From Codonopsis lanceolata (lineage: Eukaryota > Streptophyta > Magnoliopsida > Asterales > Campanulaceae), in assembly GCA_013146195.2 (NCBI GenBank), contig CM028382.1, forward strand, positions 5,738,434 to 5,802,433: 64,000 nucleotides of DNA, read 5' to 3'. Position numbers and translations under genes: made by a program. Within the stretch, counting starts at the first letter, position 1, and every line of letters starts with the position of its first letter. Shown here piece after piece: positions 1-12,651 of this stretch. The notes below the pieces were generated by a model, which was not told where the DNA came from, ran no database searches, and saw nothing but the letters and a program-made list of their open reading frames with translations.

Positions 1-754
1 GAAAATTTAGTGGAGGCACAAAATTTAACAATATTTTATTACAATACAAAGCGTATAAATCTTAATTGTGATAGCAAATTGTAATAAATATGAAGAAAAA
101 TTGTGAAACTCAACATGATTTTCTTAATGACTCGTTTGTACAATGGCAATTGTATTCAATTCTAGTGGAAGAACAAAATTTTATATTTATTTGTTCAAAT
201 TAGTGTTTGTTTGAAGGAGATGAGAAATTAAGGCGTAAAGTATAGTATTTGAGTTGGTTAGAAAAGACAAAATCTGAGTTTTTCCCGCAATGGAAAATTA
301 ATTAACAAAACTTTAGTTAGTATACATATAAACTCATTTCTATTAAAGAATAAGATTTTGTAGAGCACAGGTTCGCCATGTGCACCCTAACATGTTTCAT
401 GTTTTGTTAAAAAAAATAAAATTTTGTGGGAGCATCTACATGAGAGTGTACTTAATTTTGGCGTCAAAACGACATAGTTTTGATAAAAAAGTTGAGTTGG
501 GTCCCGTGACCATTTAGTGTAAGGTCATGATGCATCAAAGATTTGTACGGTTACTATTTTATGTATTTGTGTAAGGTAGCTAGTTAATACATAAGATGCT
601 CAAGATAATACCGGCACGATTCTAACTACTAGAAGATTAATTAACTTTGGTTTGAAAAATATGACCAATTTGACTTTTAGTCAAATATATTTTTTATCTG
701 TGACAACTTAAAATCTAACTTATTTTGGTGGACTAAATTCAACAAATTGAAAAC
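1..754. other. AT-rich intergenic DNA, no gene seen
   Basis: No open reading frame of note, no recognisable transposon end and no RNA gene was seen. It is ordinary AT-rich plant intergenic DNA leading up to the hAT element. Confidence 0.5.
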
Positions 755-762
755 CTAAATAT

Positions 763-1413
763 TAGGGGTGTAAGTGGTTCGATTTGATTTGGTTTATGCT
801 AAAATCACAAACCGAACCGCCCCTATTGATTCCAAAAATCTCAAATCGAACCGAACCGAGTAAGACTTGAAACCGAACTGAACAATTCGGTTTGGTTTGA
901 TTTAGTTCGGTTTTGTGGTTTATATAAATTATTTTTAATGAAATTAACTAACATTAAAAATAACAATAAAAATAAGATTTTAATTTGAAATTAACATCAA
1001 AATTAGGAAATAACCTACTAACAACAAATTATCATAAAGAAAACAATACAAATCCTAAAATAAACACAAACAATGAAAGAAATAATAGTTTTCCAACAAT
1101 AAAGATTTTGTTTAGTATGTGTCTACATATGAATAAATCAAAGGGTTAGATTATGTATATAAGATGATCCAAAGGTTCAAAATAGTTAATAAATGTAATA
1201 TAATATATATTATATAATAAATAAATAAAAATATATAGGTTAGTTTGGTTCGGTTTGGTTTGGTTTGACATAAAAAACCGTGAACCAAACCGAACCGAGT
1301 GATTTTCCAAATTGTGAAACCGAAACCAAACCGTCTTCGACCAAAACCGAACCAAACCGACTGATTTGGTTTGGTTCGGTTCTGTGGTTCCATGATTTCG
1401 ATTTCCACCCCTA
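763..1413. mobile_element. Non-autonomous hAT-type element (651 bp)
   Basis: The ends are TAGGGGTG and CACCCCTA, perfect inverted termini. The element is flanked by the exact 8-bp direct repeat CTAAATAT at 755-762 and 1414-1421, the target-duplication length of the hAT superfamily. Inside, both subterminal regions are full of degenerate GGTTCGGTTTGG-type motifs on opposite strands (about 780-910 and 1228-1390), so the element can fold back. No transposase is encoded; ORFs across the motif-rich end are by-products of the repeats. A second element with the same termini lies at 38958-39625. Confidence 0.87.
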
Positions 1414-1433
1414 CTAAATATCAAAGTAGATAG

Positions 1434-1452
1434 TATATATATATATATATAT
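1434..1452. repeat. (TA)n microsatellite
   Basis: Short uninterrupted TA dinucleotide run just beyond the hAT target duplication. Confidence 0.9.
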
Positions 1453-1530
1453 GGATGTAGCTATGAACTTATGATCCAACTTTACATACGTGAACAAATT
1501 GTTGGTCCACAATTATGCTCAAATAGGCTA

Positions 1531-3253
1531 GAGGAGGGGGGGGGGGTGAATAGCTTATGATGCCAGTTTAAAAACTTTTCCTTTGGATATATTTAAAACA
1601 TAGATTTAGTGGCATCTGTAGTTTAGCGTATTGAGCATGTCTGCCGATAGAGAATAACGGTAGACTTGCTCTGAGCAGAAGTGTCAACTCTGCCGATAAA
1701 CTGCCAATTAAATCGAAAGCTAGATATAAAAAGTTTAAGCAGCGGAAAATAGAGAGACTTTAGATTTGGAGAAGTCTTAAGTGGTTGTACACGAATATAT
1801 GATCAGAACAACAACACACTTAATACTTCTGTCAAATGCAGATTTAGGAAGTCTTAAGTGGCTGTCCTTTTCTCTCTCTCCTTGCATGCAAGGCTTGTGA
1901 CCACCACGTGACCCTTCCACGAACCCATTCTGATCAGTCCGCCAAACCTCTTCCAACCGTAGCCCATGTTAGCACCCTCTCCATAACAACAGCTCCAACC
2001 CATATAAGGTTTGAGCCCATCCCTTGTAGTCTTGAAAGTGACCCGTCCTCCATTAACTAACCCAATCCCAACTTGCACCCCATCAATTGTAAGCCCATGA
2101 TTGCCTTGAGTTCACTTTACTTCATCATCCCAGCCTGTGCCTTCTTTGAATCCCCTTTCCAACCCCGTTTTACTCTCCCAATCAGTCTTCCTTAGTTTAG
2201 TCACGATCTCCCCCATATGCTGCCTTTGGGCTGGTTTCTTCCATTGAGCTATTGGCACTATATATTCATATCAAGCTCACTCGAACCATCTTTGTTCGCT
2301 AGTGTCTAAGCGGGCTGTGGAACTATGGTCTATTTCCTGTTTGGCGGGGCGCGAGTGGTAGGAATGCCTCGTCATAGAAGGCTTGAATAGTCGCCGGATC
2401 GCCTCAACCTCTCCATGACGAGGTTGCTAGTCGCCTTGATGCATATATGGCGTAATGATTGAACGCCCCCCTTTAGTTTTCCAATATGGGCTGCCACCAA
2501 GCTCCTTGATACGCCAAACACACAATAATAAAAGGATAGATAGCGGATTCACCGGCTAGACTTCACTCGTCTAAACTTAAAGAATTCTGTTTGATTGGTT
2601 TTCCGTAGGCTTCACACTCAACTTGGTAGGAGGGATCGAGAAAGAACAAACCTTGTTCTTGAAAGAAATACTTCTTTACCGAAAAATTCAAGTCTCCCGT
2701 TTATTGATCAAAATTATCCTTAAAAAGGAAAATGGAAACCATAAACTATTTCGAACTACTAACCAAAAAGGACTAACAAAACCTTCCTACTCAAACAACT
2801 AGGGCATCATGCCTAAAAACGTCTAACTAACCTGGCAGCTTCCATCCAGCCGTTCCTTTGGGTACACGGCTGCCTCCCTCCTTGCATGCGCCACCTTTAG
2901 CCATTCCACGTGATGCACATCACCCCGTATGAACCCATGCACACACCTGTATCCATACTGCCCTTTGTTCCCCTTACACGTGCCTTCCTCCCACCTAAAC
3001 AAATTTCAACCCGAATCACCCTTGCACCAAGCTTGTTTAGGCCGTGTCTCGTAATGGTATCCATCCCCAAGTACCAAATTTCATAAGCATGGTATTGATT
3101 GTGTTTAACCCCTTTAGGATTGGCCCAAATATCGATGCCCTTATTGTGTGATCCTATCCAGCCTCGAGCCCATTTAATCCAAATTCTTCTTTTCTCCAAC
3201 CAATGAATTAAGGTCCCATTCAAATTCGCTTGGATCGACTTGTCAAACTCCCA
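1531..3253. other. Unclassified retroelement-like sequence with a polypurine tract
   Basis: A purine run (GAGGAGG followed by a long G tract, 1531-1546) is directly followed by TGAATAG, the arrangement of a polypurine tract abutting an LTR start. Downstream sequence is more GC-rich than the surroundings and has two similar modules containing CTCCTTGCATGC (about 1880 and 2878). A longer minus-strand ORF (2897-3325) runs into the neighbouring LTR and resembles nothing I recognise. No partner LTR, PBS or pol domain was found, so this is only a possible LTR-element remnant. Confidence 0.3.
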
Positions 3254-3352
3254 TGTTATGAGCGTAAGAAAAGAGGAGAATCTGGAGAGAATAATTAGAG
3301 AAGGAATAGACAGCTTTTCATTCATGCCTTCCTGAAGGAAACAAAGCAGCTA
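3254..3352 (-). repeat. 3' LTR, distal piece, separated by Helitron insertion
   Basis: This 99-bp segment matches the first ~105 bases (plus-strand order) of the 5' LTR at 12652-12913, including shared blocks around AGAATAATTAGAGAAGGAAT and CATTCATGCCTTCCT. It ends in CTA exactly where the intact LTR reads CTA-TTTAAAC; the TTTAAAC half is at 8154. The two LTRs differ by many substitutions and small indels, so the retroelement is old. Confidence 0.85.
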
Positions 3353-6300
3353 TTCTCTCTTACTATAAAAGGGAAGCTTGTTTCTTACAATTTAATAGAT
3401 GGACAAAAATAACCCTTCACCAAATAAACCACCCACCATTTAATTAAGGACAAAACAAGTAAATTTACCATGACAACAAATAATGTTTAGACAAAAATAG
3501 CCTCAAATATAATAAATCATCTACCATTAATTAAGGTCAAACAAGTAAATTTATCAAGGACTAATTAATTTCATTAATAATCAAATAATAATTTCATCCC
3601 TTGACTTGTTCATGTTTTAAAGTTAGGTCCTACAGTTTTGAATTCTATTTATTTCGTCTTGTATTTTTACTTCCTTATCAGTTTCCCCCTCCTACCATTA
3701 TCGTTACAAATATCGTCCAATATTTTCTAAAATAACAAAAATACCCTTACTCGATGGCCGAGACTAAAATTTATTTGAAACTAAAAAATAATATGATATT
3801 ACATTCTTAAATAATATGGTTTTACTCAGTAAAGACATTATAGAAGTAAATGAAAAAAAATGTTACTATAATAATATATTTGTTAGTGAGTATCAAGATA
3901 TTAAGCAAAAATATGTAGCGTCTTTAGCTATTATCCATGAATAAGCTAAGAGAAGTGGGTTAAGAAAATGTGTCATAATGTCAATAAGATGAAGAAAATG
4001 AAGAACCAATTGATGAATTCTTGCGTTTTGTTACAAAAGAAAGCCAAAATCTACAGTTTACTTATTTGAATTTTCAGACTACTACAAGCAACCTTAAAAA
4101 CTATCATACTGCTTCTAACTTATAATTATTACAAACAAACCAGTTAGTAAGCACAAATAACTAGGTTTAAAATATTTTACTCCTTCCCATAACAGGGTTC
4201 CAAACCTCTAACCTCTTTTGGTCTTAACTTGCTTGCTCCTCTTCATAGAACCCGGAGTAGTTACGTGTGAGAATCTCTATTCCCTCCCCGGCTATCAACT
4301 TTCTTTTCTTCTACCACAACTCTCCTTTAATTGAAAGAAATTGTCACCAATCAACATCCTTTCAAGTAGCTCCATCCTAAATTAGATTCTCTCCTTACTT
4401 AGTAATTTGACACCGAAAGTGTATAGGAGGTAAGAAATGAGAGACGTTCGAGAAAGAAGTCCGACTAATCAGAATCTAAAGAGATTCTATGTTTCTATTT
4501 TAATAAGGCAAGGTGAATGCGTTTCTTGGTGATGGTGATGGCGGTGCTTACGACCGCATGGATGATGGTGTTAGAGGTTGTGGTGATAGTAATTTTAGGG
4601 ATGACAGTAGTGGATTAGATGAAATACATCGTTGTGAGATTTCCTAATCATCAAATTTTCAAATATCCATATGGGTTTCAGATTCAATTTGAAAGTTTGA
4701 AAATTCAAAAAAATTGAATTTGAGTTTGTAAAAGTGAAATTTAAGGTTGTGGTGGTGGTGTGTCTATCATTGATGGGTTTTCCAAATTGGTTACTTCGAA
4801 GGAAAGAGTAAGAAATTAGAAAAGGAAATAAAATCAAATCAAAAAAATTAAATTTTGGACTAATGGTAAAATTTAAGGTGTTAGTGGTGGTGGTGGTGAG
4901 TCTATAAATGATGGGGTTGACGAAAGAAAGTGAGGGCTAAGAAATAAATTTTAAATTTCATTTTTTGGAGTAATGCATTTTTTTAACGTTGAATTTAAAT
5001 ATCACACAAAGTATAACTAATTTTACATTATTTAAATAATTTTTTTAATTAAAAAATATTTTAAATATTAAATGGAAAACTAAATGATGAAATTATAACA
5101 AATCCCACTTTGCGCCACAAGCAAAAAGACCAAAATAATCCTCATGTACACGATTTTCCATCACTATTTTTAATGCCCATAGACGGGAGAGGACAAATAG
5201 AAAAAACATGTAGGAAAGTGAGACATCATATGTTGGGAATGACATTATTAGAGGTATATGAAAAATTGTAACTATAATAATACATTGGTTGGTGAGAATC
5301 GAGATATTAAGCAAATCTATAGCGTGCTTAGTAATTGCGTATGAATAAGCTAAGAGAAACGTGTTAAAGAAAGGTGATATAATGTCAAGAAGATAAAGAA
5401 AAATAGAGAATTTAGTTGACAAATCTGTGCGTTTTGTTAGAGAAGAAATTAAGTTAGAATCGATAGGAAAGTCGTTTGAAGAAAGTAGTTCCACTTAACG
5501 GAAGCTAAAGATATGTTATTTTTCCATTTTAGCAAGGCAAGGTGGACACGTTTCTTGGTGGTGGTGATAGCTGTGGCGGCATTTGCAGGGATGATGGTAA
5601 TGGTGCGGGCGATTTTAAGCATGAAAGTGGTGATTTATGTGGAATACGACATTAAATAAATGAGTAAGAAATTAAACAAAGAAATAAGATAAAATAAAAA
5701 ATTGATTTATAGGCTAATAGTGTTATTTGAGGTGGTAGTGGTGGTAATGGTGATGGGTGTATGAATGATGGGTGTATAAATTAAATAAATTCTAAATTTA
5801 ATTATTAGACAAATTAAAATAACAACATTGCTAGCCTTACAACTAATTTTATAATTTTCCTTACTACTAAACCTTCAAGCGCAAAAATGTCTTTGTTCAA
5901 AACAACTTTGCACTTCTTCAAAGCATAGTTGTAAGGAATGTAGTATAATTAGTTTTAAGGTTAGCATTTTCCTTACCATTTCTCTGCATTCAAGCTCGTC
6001 TCTCTTTCCGATGAATTCGTCGATAACGGTTATGTGTTTTTTGTTAATCGCATGTTTTTACTAGGGTTTTCAGTAAGTATAGTATATACCCTTTGATTTC
6101 TACTTTAGGCGGGAGTTTTGCATGAGATAGAATGAGGAAGATCAGAGATGGAGTTTGGCTATAATCGAAGAAGGACGGCGCCAAAGTTGTGATAGGCGTG
6201 ACCGAAGTGGGAAGGGTTTAGGCTGGAGATGGCGGCTATTTTGGTGGAGCGAGAGATGGGCACTTGCATCGGGAGAAGAGGAAGGAGAGTGTGTGAGATT

Positions 6301-8153
6301 AGAGTTTTTACTTTTAATACATTTATTCCTAAAGCAGATAATGAAAATGTCATTTGTACCCGCACGTGGAAGACCATGTGCTATTTAACGTGAATATTCT
6401 AGCGTCCATCACGGATAGGTTGGAAAATGGAAAAAAAAAAAGTAAAGTCAGATATCATTATGGAACAAACCTTAGGTTGGGGTACATTATACGATTTGGT
6501 AGATACCTTGGGGGAAATTGTAATTTGGTCATATAATTATTTTTGAATTATTGAAACAATTATTTATTATTATTTTTATTTAAAAACATTTTTTAAATAC
6601 TAAATGGTTAATTATATAATAAAGTTATAACTAAATCTTATTTTCCACCCCCAGCAAAATGATCAAAATAATATTAATGTGACATGCACATATCATTTCC
6701 GTGCGTTACTATTTTTAACACCCATAGGCGGAGGGAGTAAAGTGGGACAAATAGAAAAATAAGGTATGAAAGTGGGACACTTCGTAGGTTGAGGTCAAAT
6801 GTGAGATTTAGTGTGTAATTTTGGGGGCTAATCATATGTTTGCCCCATCAAAATTAGTCCAAAATACACATTGTCCCCTAAGATATCCACCAAATCCACT
6901 TTGGCTCTCAACGTAATTTTGTAGCATTTCCATATTCCATATCAAATTTGGTAATTGTGATGTAACGTGTGGTAATCGTAGTGATAAAAATGGTAGCGAA
7001 TAATGTTTAAGATCGAGAATTTGCTCAATTCAAACCATAAACCATATCAATGGTGCCAAGGAGAAATTTGTTGGAGTTTAAGCTAGGGACGATGAAGACG
7101 GATTGAATCATGACGTGCCTCATCATTGTCGTATGCATCGTGATGAATTCAAATATGAGTTTTGAAATTCATCGTGTATGCTTATGCATTGTGTTTGTGG
7201 CTTGGTCATTTAACATCGGCGGTGCGACAACTTTAATTTTTGTGGGTTTTTATTCATGGCGGCCTTGACACTGAATATGATCCTCTTCTTGTGTTTTATC
7301 TTTCTCTGATATGATTCTGCACTATTTTTATTTATTTTTCTATAAAAAAATTTGAATAAAAGATTTAGACACTCTTGAGTTTTATCTCATTTAAAATTTA
7401 AATAAGATGTCATTGTTGGAGAAGAAGCAGAGAAAGCGTTGTCAGAGAATAAGAAAATGAAGTTTTTTGGGTAATAAAAGCACAAAAACATTGTTAAAAA
7501 TGACCAAAATGTCCTTCACGTGAAATACCATGTGCACCTTAACGTCATATTGGTAACCTTAGTAGTGTCTAGGGGGCAAACTAGAAAAAACTTATACAAT
7601 GACATATGAAAATAACACAAAAGTTAGGTTAGGTGGTAAAATGAGACTTTATAGATACTCTGAGTGAATTTTGTATTTTAGAGTGTAAGTATATACTTTG
7701 GGATTGCCAGTTTGATTTCAATAAAACAATTTATTATTTTTTCAAAGAGAGTCATAAATTTCTACAACGACATAAGCTAAGTCTCCAACAACAATGTGCT
7801 TATCTAAGAAAGTAAGCTTGAATTGTTTTCAAGTCCAACACCGATAAAAGTGAATGAATTCATGTTTGGTATTAAAAAAAGATTTCAAAATAACCAATAA
7901 AAAAGACAAATGTGTAGGATAAGTTGCAATATAATGACTAAAAGCTTACATTATAAATTACCGAAAAACAAAATATCGAAAAACCTAAACACACAATAAC
8001 ACAATTTATAAGTCTTAAAACTATAAAGATTAAAATACAAAAAGAATCCAATAATTAAAAGTAAACAAAAAAGTTAAGAAACTGGCAAATCACTTTAAAA
8101 AACCATTAACACCACGTGCGTTAACCACGTGCAATGCACGTGAACCTTACTAG
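3353..8153 (+). mobile_element. Non-autonomous Helitron (4.8 kb) inside a retroelement LTR
   Basis: The 5' end reads TCTCTCTTACTATAAAAGGG from 3354, with one extra T at 3353; this is the plant Helitron 5' type. The 3' end has an 8-bp perfect stem (CACGTGCA / TGCACGTG, 8126-8142, one-base loop) 11 nt before the terminal CTAG (8150-8153). It sits between A (3352) and T (8154), as Helitrons require, and the interrupted LTR resumes on both sides. No Rep/helicase ORF is seen. Internal blocks are duplicated: about 3840-4040 resembles 5257-5460, and 5040-5225 resembles 6570-6790. A GC-richer patch at about 6090-6320 could be captured host DNA, but I do not recognise it. Confidence 0.88.
8126..8153 (+). 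other. Helitron 3' hairpin and CTAG terminus
   Basis: Perfect 8-bp stem with a single-base loop, 11-nt spacer ending in CTAG, followed by T. This is the diagnostic rolling-circle terminator arrangement of plant Helitrons. Confidence 0.92.
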
Positions 8154-8307
8154 TTTAAACAAAAGGAAATCAACTAACTAATGGAGGGAACTTCCGTGCA
8201 TGATCCCCACTACAAATAAACTAACCAATCCCACTACCAATAACTTCCTAACATCATGGTCACTGATAACTGGAGACTAACTACTCTGGAATATTATAAC
8301 CATATCA
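8154..8307 (-). repeat. 3' LTR, proximal piece, with adjacent polypurine tract
   Basis: Matches the 5' LTR from TTTAAACAAAAGG to CCATATCA almost base for base. On the minus strand it starts TGATATGG directly after the purine-rich tract (8308-8322, read AAAGGGGGGAGGAA), the usual start of plus-strand DNA synthesis. Confidence 0.9.
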
Positions 8308-8309
8308 TT

Positions 8310-8700
8310 CCTCCCCCCTTTGTGCATCCTTGTCCTCAAGGTTGAAGTCCTGGTAAGCCTCAAGCTGCCGTCATGTTCCCAAGTGGCATCTTCTCGATAG
8401 AGCACCATGCCATTTAACGAGAATTTCGCTACGGGTTGGTAAGTACCTTTTCGAACGGTGCGACGACCAATGATTGCTTCAGGTTGAGGAAGTAAGATGG
8501 CATGATCAGAAGAGGTAGGCGGAAGAGGCCCTGGCAACGGTGTGTGTATTGTACCCAAGTGTTTACGAAGCAGACTCACATGAAAAACACTATGTATTTG
8601 AGCTGTAGCGGGTAGATCCAAATGGTATGCAACACTGCCAATGCGTTCCAAAATGCGATAAGGCCCGTAAAAACGGGGTGCCAATTTCATAGAAGACCGG
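8310..8700 (-). pseudogene. Integrase C-terminus and chromodomain of the chromovirus
   Basis: The minus-strand frame reads KLAPRFYGPYRILERIG, then VFHVSLLRKHLG, the conserved integrase C-terminal region, followed by PEAIIGRRTVRKG and DATWEHDGSL, which match a retroelement chromodomain tail. In living chromoviruses this domain steers integration toward chromatin carrying particular histone marks. The chromodomain core is partly out of frame here (FSLNGMVLYREDATWE carries small deletions), and the ORF runs into the polypurine tract. It is the best preserved part of the element but not functional. Confidence 0.8.
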
Positions 8701-9700
8701 AAGGCGACCGATGTTTGACGGTATGGCGGAGTTTCGAGGTAAACATAATCGCCGACGAGAAGGAAATCTCACGCCGCTTTTGGTCTACTTGGGACTTCAT
8801 ACGTTGATTGGCCAAGCTAAGATTGTACCGTAATACCCGCAATGGTAGCTCGATCGCGAGGTAATCATCAACCGCCGGAAGGTTAGAGGAGCCGGAACAT
8901 AGTCGAGAAAGGCGGGCGGAGGAACGCCGTAAAGCCTCAAACGAGTCATTTTGGTGACCGAGTGTAACGAAGCATTATAACTAAACCCCGCCTCAAGGAA
9001 GCCACTCGACCCATTTAAGCGAGGTTGGTCGCCAAAGAAAACAACGTAGGTATTGTTCTAAGGTGCGATTCACTACTTCGCTTTGCCCATCCGTCTCGGG
9101 ATGATAACTAGAGCTCATACACAACCGAAAGTGCCTTGTAACCGAAATAACATCCTCCAAAAAGTGCCGATAAAGATCCCGCCACACGGCCACTCACAAT
9201 CGTGCCTGCGGAAACCCATGAAGGGCGAACTATGTTAGCGATAAAAGACTTAGCGATCGTGAGAGCGTATGGGTGCCGTGAGTGCCACGAAGTGCCATAC
9301 TTGGACGACGATCCACGACAACCATAATGACAGTAAAACCCTTGAGAAGATGGCAACCCTTCAATGAAGTCCATGGAAATAGCATCTTGGTTGAACCGAA
9401 GAGGTCAAGCAAGCGGTGTTTCATAGTGTCTACTTTGAACCGCTGACACGTATCACAATGACGCAAAATTCCTTCACATCACGCCGCATGTTAGGCCACC
9501 GAAAACTACTTTTGACTCGCATAGTGTCTTAAGGAACCCAAAATGTCCACCGACCGAGTTGAATGACAATCCGCAATTAATTGAGGAACTAAAGGGGACC
9601 GTGGACTTAAATAAATTTTTGCCGTGGCGTAACCAAACCCCATCCTGTTGAAAATGAGACCCGCAGACAAAGCTTTGATAAAAAGGGCCTGAAACGCCTC
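8700..9700 (-). pseudogene. Integrase zinc-finger and catalytic core remains
   Basis: Minus-strand fragments in several frames read RHCDTCQRFKVDT (zinc-binding CxxC, about 9460), MDFIEGLPSSQGF (start of the catalytic core, about 9370), and SSYHPETDGQSEVVNRTLEQYLRCF (about 9100), all standard gypsy integrase signatures. Reading requires repeated frame changes and there are in-frame stops. It precedes the chromodomain fragment and follows RNase H in the normal gypsy order. Not functional. Confidence 0.8.
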
Positions 9701-9719
9701 GGCTTCAAACATGGCCAAG

Positions 9720-10240
9720 TTACAAGGCTAAGAGGGATGTGAGATGGAATTCTACCTTGCGAGATAATGCATCGCCAGCCTTGGTTTTCTCGCCTTTCTT
9801 GTACTCGATGTCATAATTGTAACCCAACGCTTTTGGAAGCCGCCTGTCCGCGGGTGTTGTGATCCGCTGCTCCAATAAATATTTGAGATCGCTGCGTTGA
9901 TCGGTGCGACAAATGAATGCCGTCCGAGAAGATATGGCCTCCACTTCCGAACAGCCTTTAACAATTGCTAACATTTCTTTCTCATATGTAGACAAGAAAA
10001 GAGCTGAACCCTTAAGGGATTCTATGCGATGGGCCTATTACCTGAGTCAAGACAATGATTCTCCGCCACTAGCCACCTCGATGATGAATTGATTTGAAAA
10101 ATCTGAAGGGCCAGACTGTGAGACGAAGTGAGAGCGCTTTTAATGCTCAAAGGCTCGCCTCCACAAGTAGTCCTTAAACCCTTCTTTCGACAGAGTTGAT
10201 TGTTGAGCAGCAATTTCTCCGAAATGGCGAATCAATTTTT
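9720..10240 (-). pseudogene. RNase H region remains of the chromovirus
   Basis: Minus-strand reading gives MSTYEKEMLAIVK, then after a frame change RKWRPYLLGRHSF, then DLKYLLEQRITTP and YDIEYKKGEKTKAGDALSRK. This is the typical order of gypsy RNase H and its connection to integrase. At least two frameshifts break it. Confidence 0.8.
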
Positions 10241-11000
10241 GTAGTACCTGGCGAGACCTAGAAAGCCATCGCCTGGGTGGAGGGAGTTGGCCAATCCCGA
10301 TTGCTTGAATCTTGGTAGGATCAATCGCTACGCCATCTTGGAGATGATATGGCCCAAATAGTCTACCTCGTGAGACTCCAAATCAGCATTTTTTTCCTTA
10401 ACATAGAGTTGATTAGACTCAAGGATAGAAAAAAGCAGGTGAGATGTTCAAGATGCTCCTTCCAAGTAGAGAGAATAGATGAGAATATCATAAAAAAACT
10501 AAAATAAACCTTCAAGATATGGTCGAAAAGATCGCTCATGAGACCTTGAATGTGGCCGAGCATTGGTAAGACCAAACGGCATAACCCGAAACTCGTAGTG
10601 GCCATCACGCGCATTTTAAAGTCAAGCTGGGAATGTCGCCTTCATGAACCCTGATCCGATGGTATCCTCGCCGTTAAGTCCGCCAGAAAATCGAGCCGTA
10701 AAGCTCATCGGAAGTTCATCAATCATCGAATAGATACTATCCTTGATGGTTATCTCGATAAAGCGCGATAATCCACACAAAATCGCTAACCGCCATCCGC
10801 TTTCTTGACCAACAAAAACAGGATGAAAAGGGCTATGACTTGGTCAATCAATTCCTCTTCAACAACTCGCGCACCATTTTTTCAATCTCTAGCTCTCGAT
10901 AGACGCAACGATAAGGACGAACACTTACCGGGCCGGCTGAGGTTGTAATCTGAATGCGATGATCTCCAGCTCGCTTCTTGGAAGACTTGAGCTTGCCTTA
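10240..11000 (-). pseudogene. Reverse transcriptase remains of the chromovirus
   Basis: A minus-strand frame reads FQGLM-like (IQGLMSDLFDHILK) followed by FFMIF where the catalytic FxDD box belongs, then SWKEHLEHLT, a conserved gypsy RT stretch. The aspartates of the catalytic box are not in frame. Earlier RT motifs are scattered over other frames up to about 11 kb. The enzyme is dead. Confidence 0.75.
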
Positions 11001-12620
11001 AAAAATGTCGAAAAATTTTGCTAAAAGTTTGGCGAGGTCCCGAGGACAATGTTCAGCAAGCCAGTTGTTGTTCCGAGGCCGTAATATGAAGGAAGTAAGC
11101 CCGATCCTCGATTTGGTAAAATCCCAGTCCCACCTGGTGCACGTTGGTTTAAGGCCCCGCAAGGTGCGCCCCTTCTGCCCCTCGGGTTGCAAAAGACATG
11201 GTAAGTCGGCCGTAATCTACTTCCACAGTCCAAGAGTTTGGAGCCATCAACGCCGAGAACGAGATGACAAGCAAAGAATGTAAGACATAGTAATCTGAGT
11301 GACATTAGTTCCTCGAATGTCAAGCCGAGGTTCCTACAAAGGCCAAGACACTCAATGTGATCCCCTAGCAATGGTAACCTCAAACCTCAAGTCATTGTCC
11401 TTATCTATTCGCAACCCAAATTCGGAACAATTGCTTGATCAATGAAGTTAGCGAGTACTACCTCCATCGACAAGAACTCAGAACCCATGAATTTTGTAAG
11501 CGACCAAGAAGTGAGAGTGCATGGGTGTGTAGCCCCGTGATTGCATGAAAAGAAATCTCGTGTCATAGGTACTGGCCTGGCAGAAGTCGCCCCCGAATTC
11601 TTCTAAATCAACACCGCCGACGTGGTATCCTCGATCATGAAGAGTCGGTTTCAAGCCATGGGTGTAAGTGTTCAAATGACAAAATTTCATCATCGCAGCA
11701 ATAACATAGACCTTTGTCGCGCCGCCACTCAGTGCCTCTCGGAAAGAGAGTCGCCAGAAGGCTGGAAGTGCCGCTTTTTGATTTTGACGTGAAACCGGAG
11801 GTGGTCCAAGAATTCCTGCGTGGCGCAGGCCGTGATTCTCGCTTTGTCGAGTCGAACGACGAGAATATGGACAACTCTTTGGAGTTGGTTTTTCTTCAAC
11901 CGCCTGCTACACCATTGCATCTACCAATGTTCTCGGTGGCTTTTAACGCCCAACCGAATTTCATCCCGTGAAACCCCGCAACAAAGCAACCAACTAGAAA
12001 TACTTGGAGTCCATCCACCGTGTGATAAGCCTTCGAAGGCTTCCCCCGGTAGGTCCCACCGTTGTAGTTTGTTTGAGGAGCGAGTAAGAGCCTCTGACGA
12101 TCTTCATAATCTGTTGACCGAAACGCAGACCGCCTGTGGGCCTGCCAGCCACAAGTCACAGTAAATTCAAGCACATTGTCCATGGAACTTCATAAAAACC
12201 GCCAATAAGCTGCCATCAGTGCAATGCAAGGTGCCTTCCAGATGAAAAGAGGCTAATCGAACTTGTTGATGACAGACCAATGGATCTGACTGAACTCAAA
12301 GTATTGTTCGGGCTTTATAAATCCACCCACTAGATCTTCACCACTACTCAACTTTGGAAAGAATAACTTCTAAGGGTTAGCGTGGTGGTCAGTGAAGCTC
12401 TGGAAGCTCTGTGAGTAATCGGCCGAGGCAACGCGGTTTGGGAGAATGGGTTAACTCGAGATTTTGATTTCGTAGAAGCCACCGGGCAAGGCTTGTAGCT
12501 GCCAACACCGCAAGTGCGTGCACGAAGTTGGTCGAAATTGACCGATTCGTGGTTTCAAAAGGTTTGCTAACGCCTCATTCACATCATCATAGAATTCCGT
12601 TGCTGATTTCAATGAGTATC
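11000..12620 (-). pseudogene. gag-protease region remains of the chromovirus
   Basis: Short minus-strand ORFs only. A piece at about 11021-11250 (LGVDGSKLLDCGS and neighbouring frames) fits the protease-to-RT linker of gypsy elements by position. Upstream of 11.7 kb the gag part has no clearly recognisable motif. Assignment rests mainly on position between PBS and RT. Confidence 0.55.
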
Positions 12621-12629
12621 CATCGAACT

Positions 12630-12650
12630 CCGCAACCTGGCTCGATACCA
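12630..12650 (-). promoter_or_regulatory. Primer-binding site (initiator-Met type)
   Basis: On the minus strand one base after the 5' LTR the sequence reads TGGTATCGAGCCAGG, close to the complement of plant tRNA-Met 3' ends used by many retroelements. This fixes LTR end, strand and element orientation. Confidence 0.8.
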
Positions 12651-12651
12651 A

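Noticed and set aside
763..1413. Telomere-like repeats
   Set aside because: The motif is GGTTCGGTTTGG-like and not the plant telomere TTTAGGG; it is limited to hAT subterminal regions.
1146..1424. ORFs with NQTKPNQTK-type repeats
   Set aside because: They translate the GGTTTGGTTCGG subterminal repeats of the hAT element.
5093..5494. 133-codon minus-strand ORF in the Helitron
   Set aside because: AT-rich, hydrophobic by composition, no start context or family; the duplicated block at 3840-4040 does not keep the frame.
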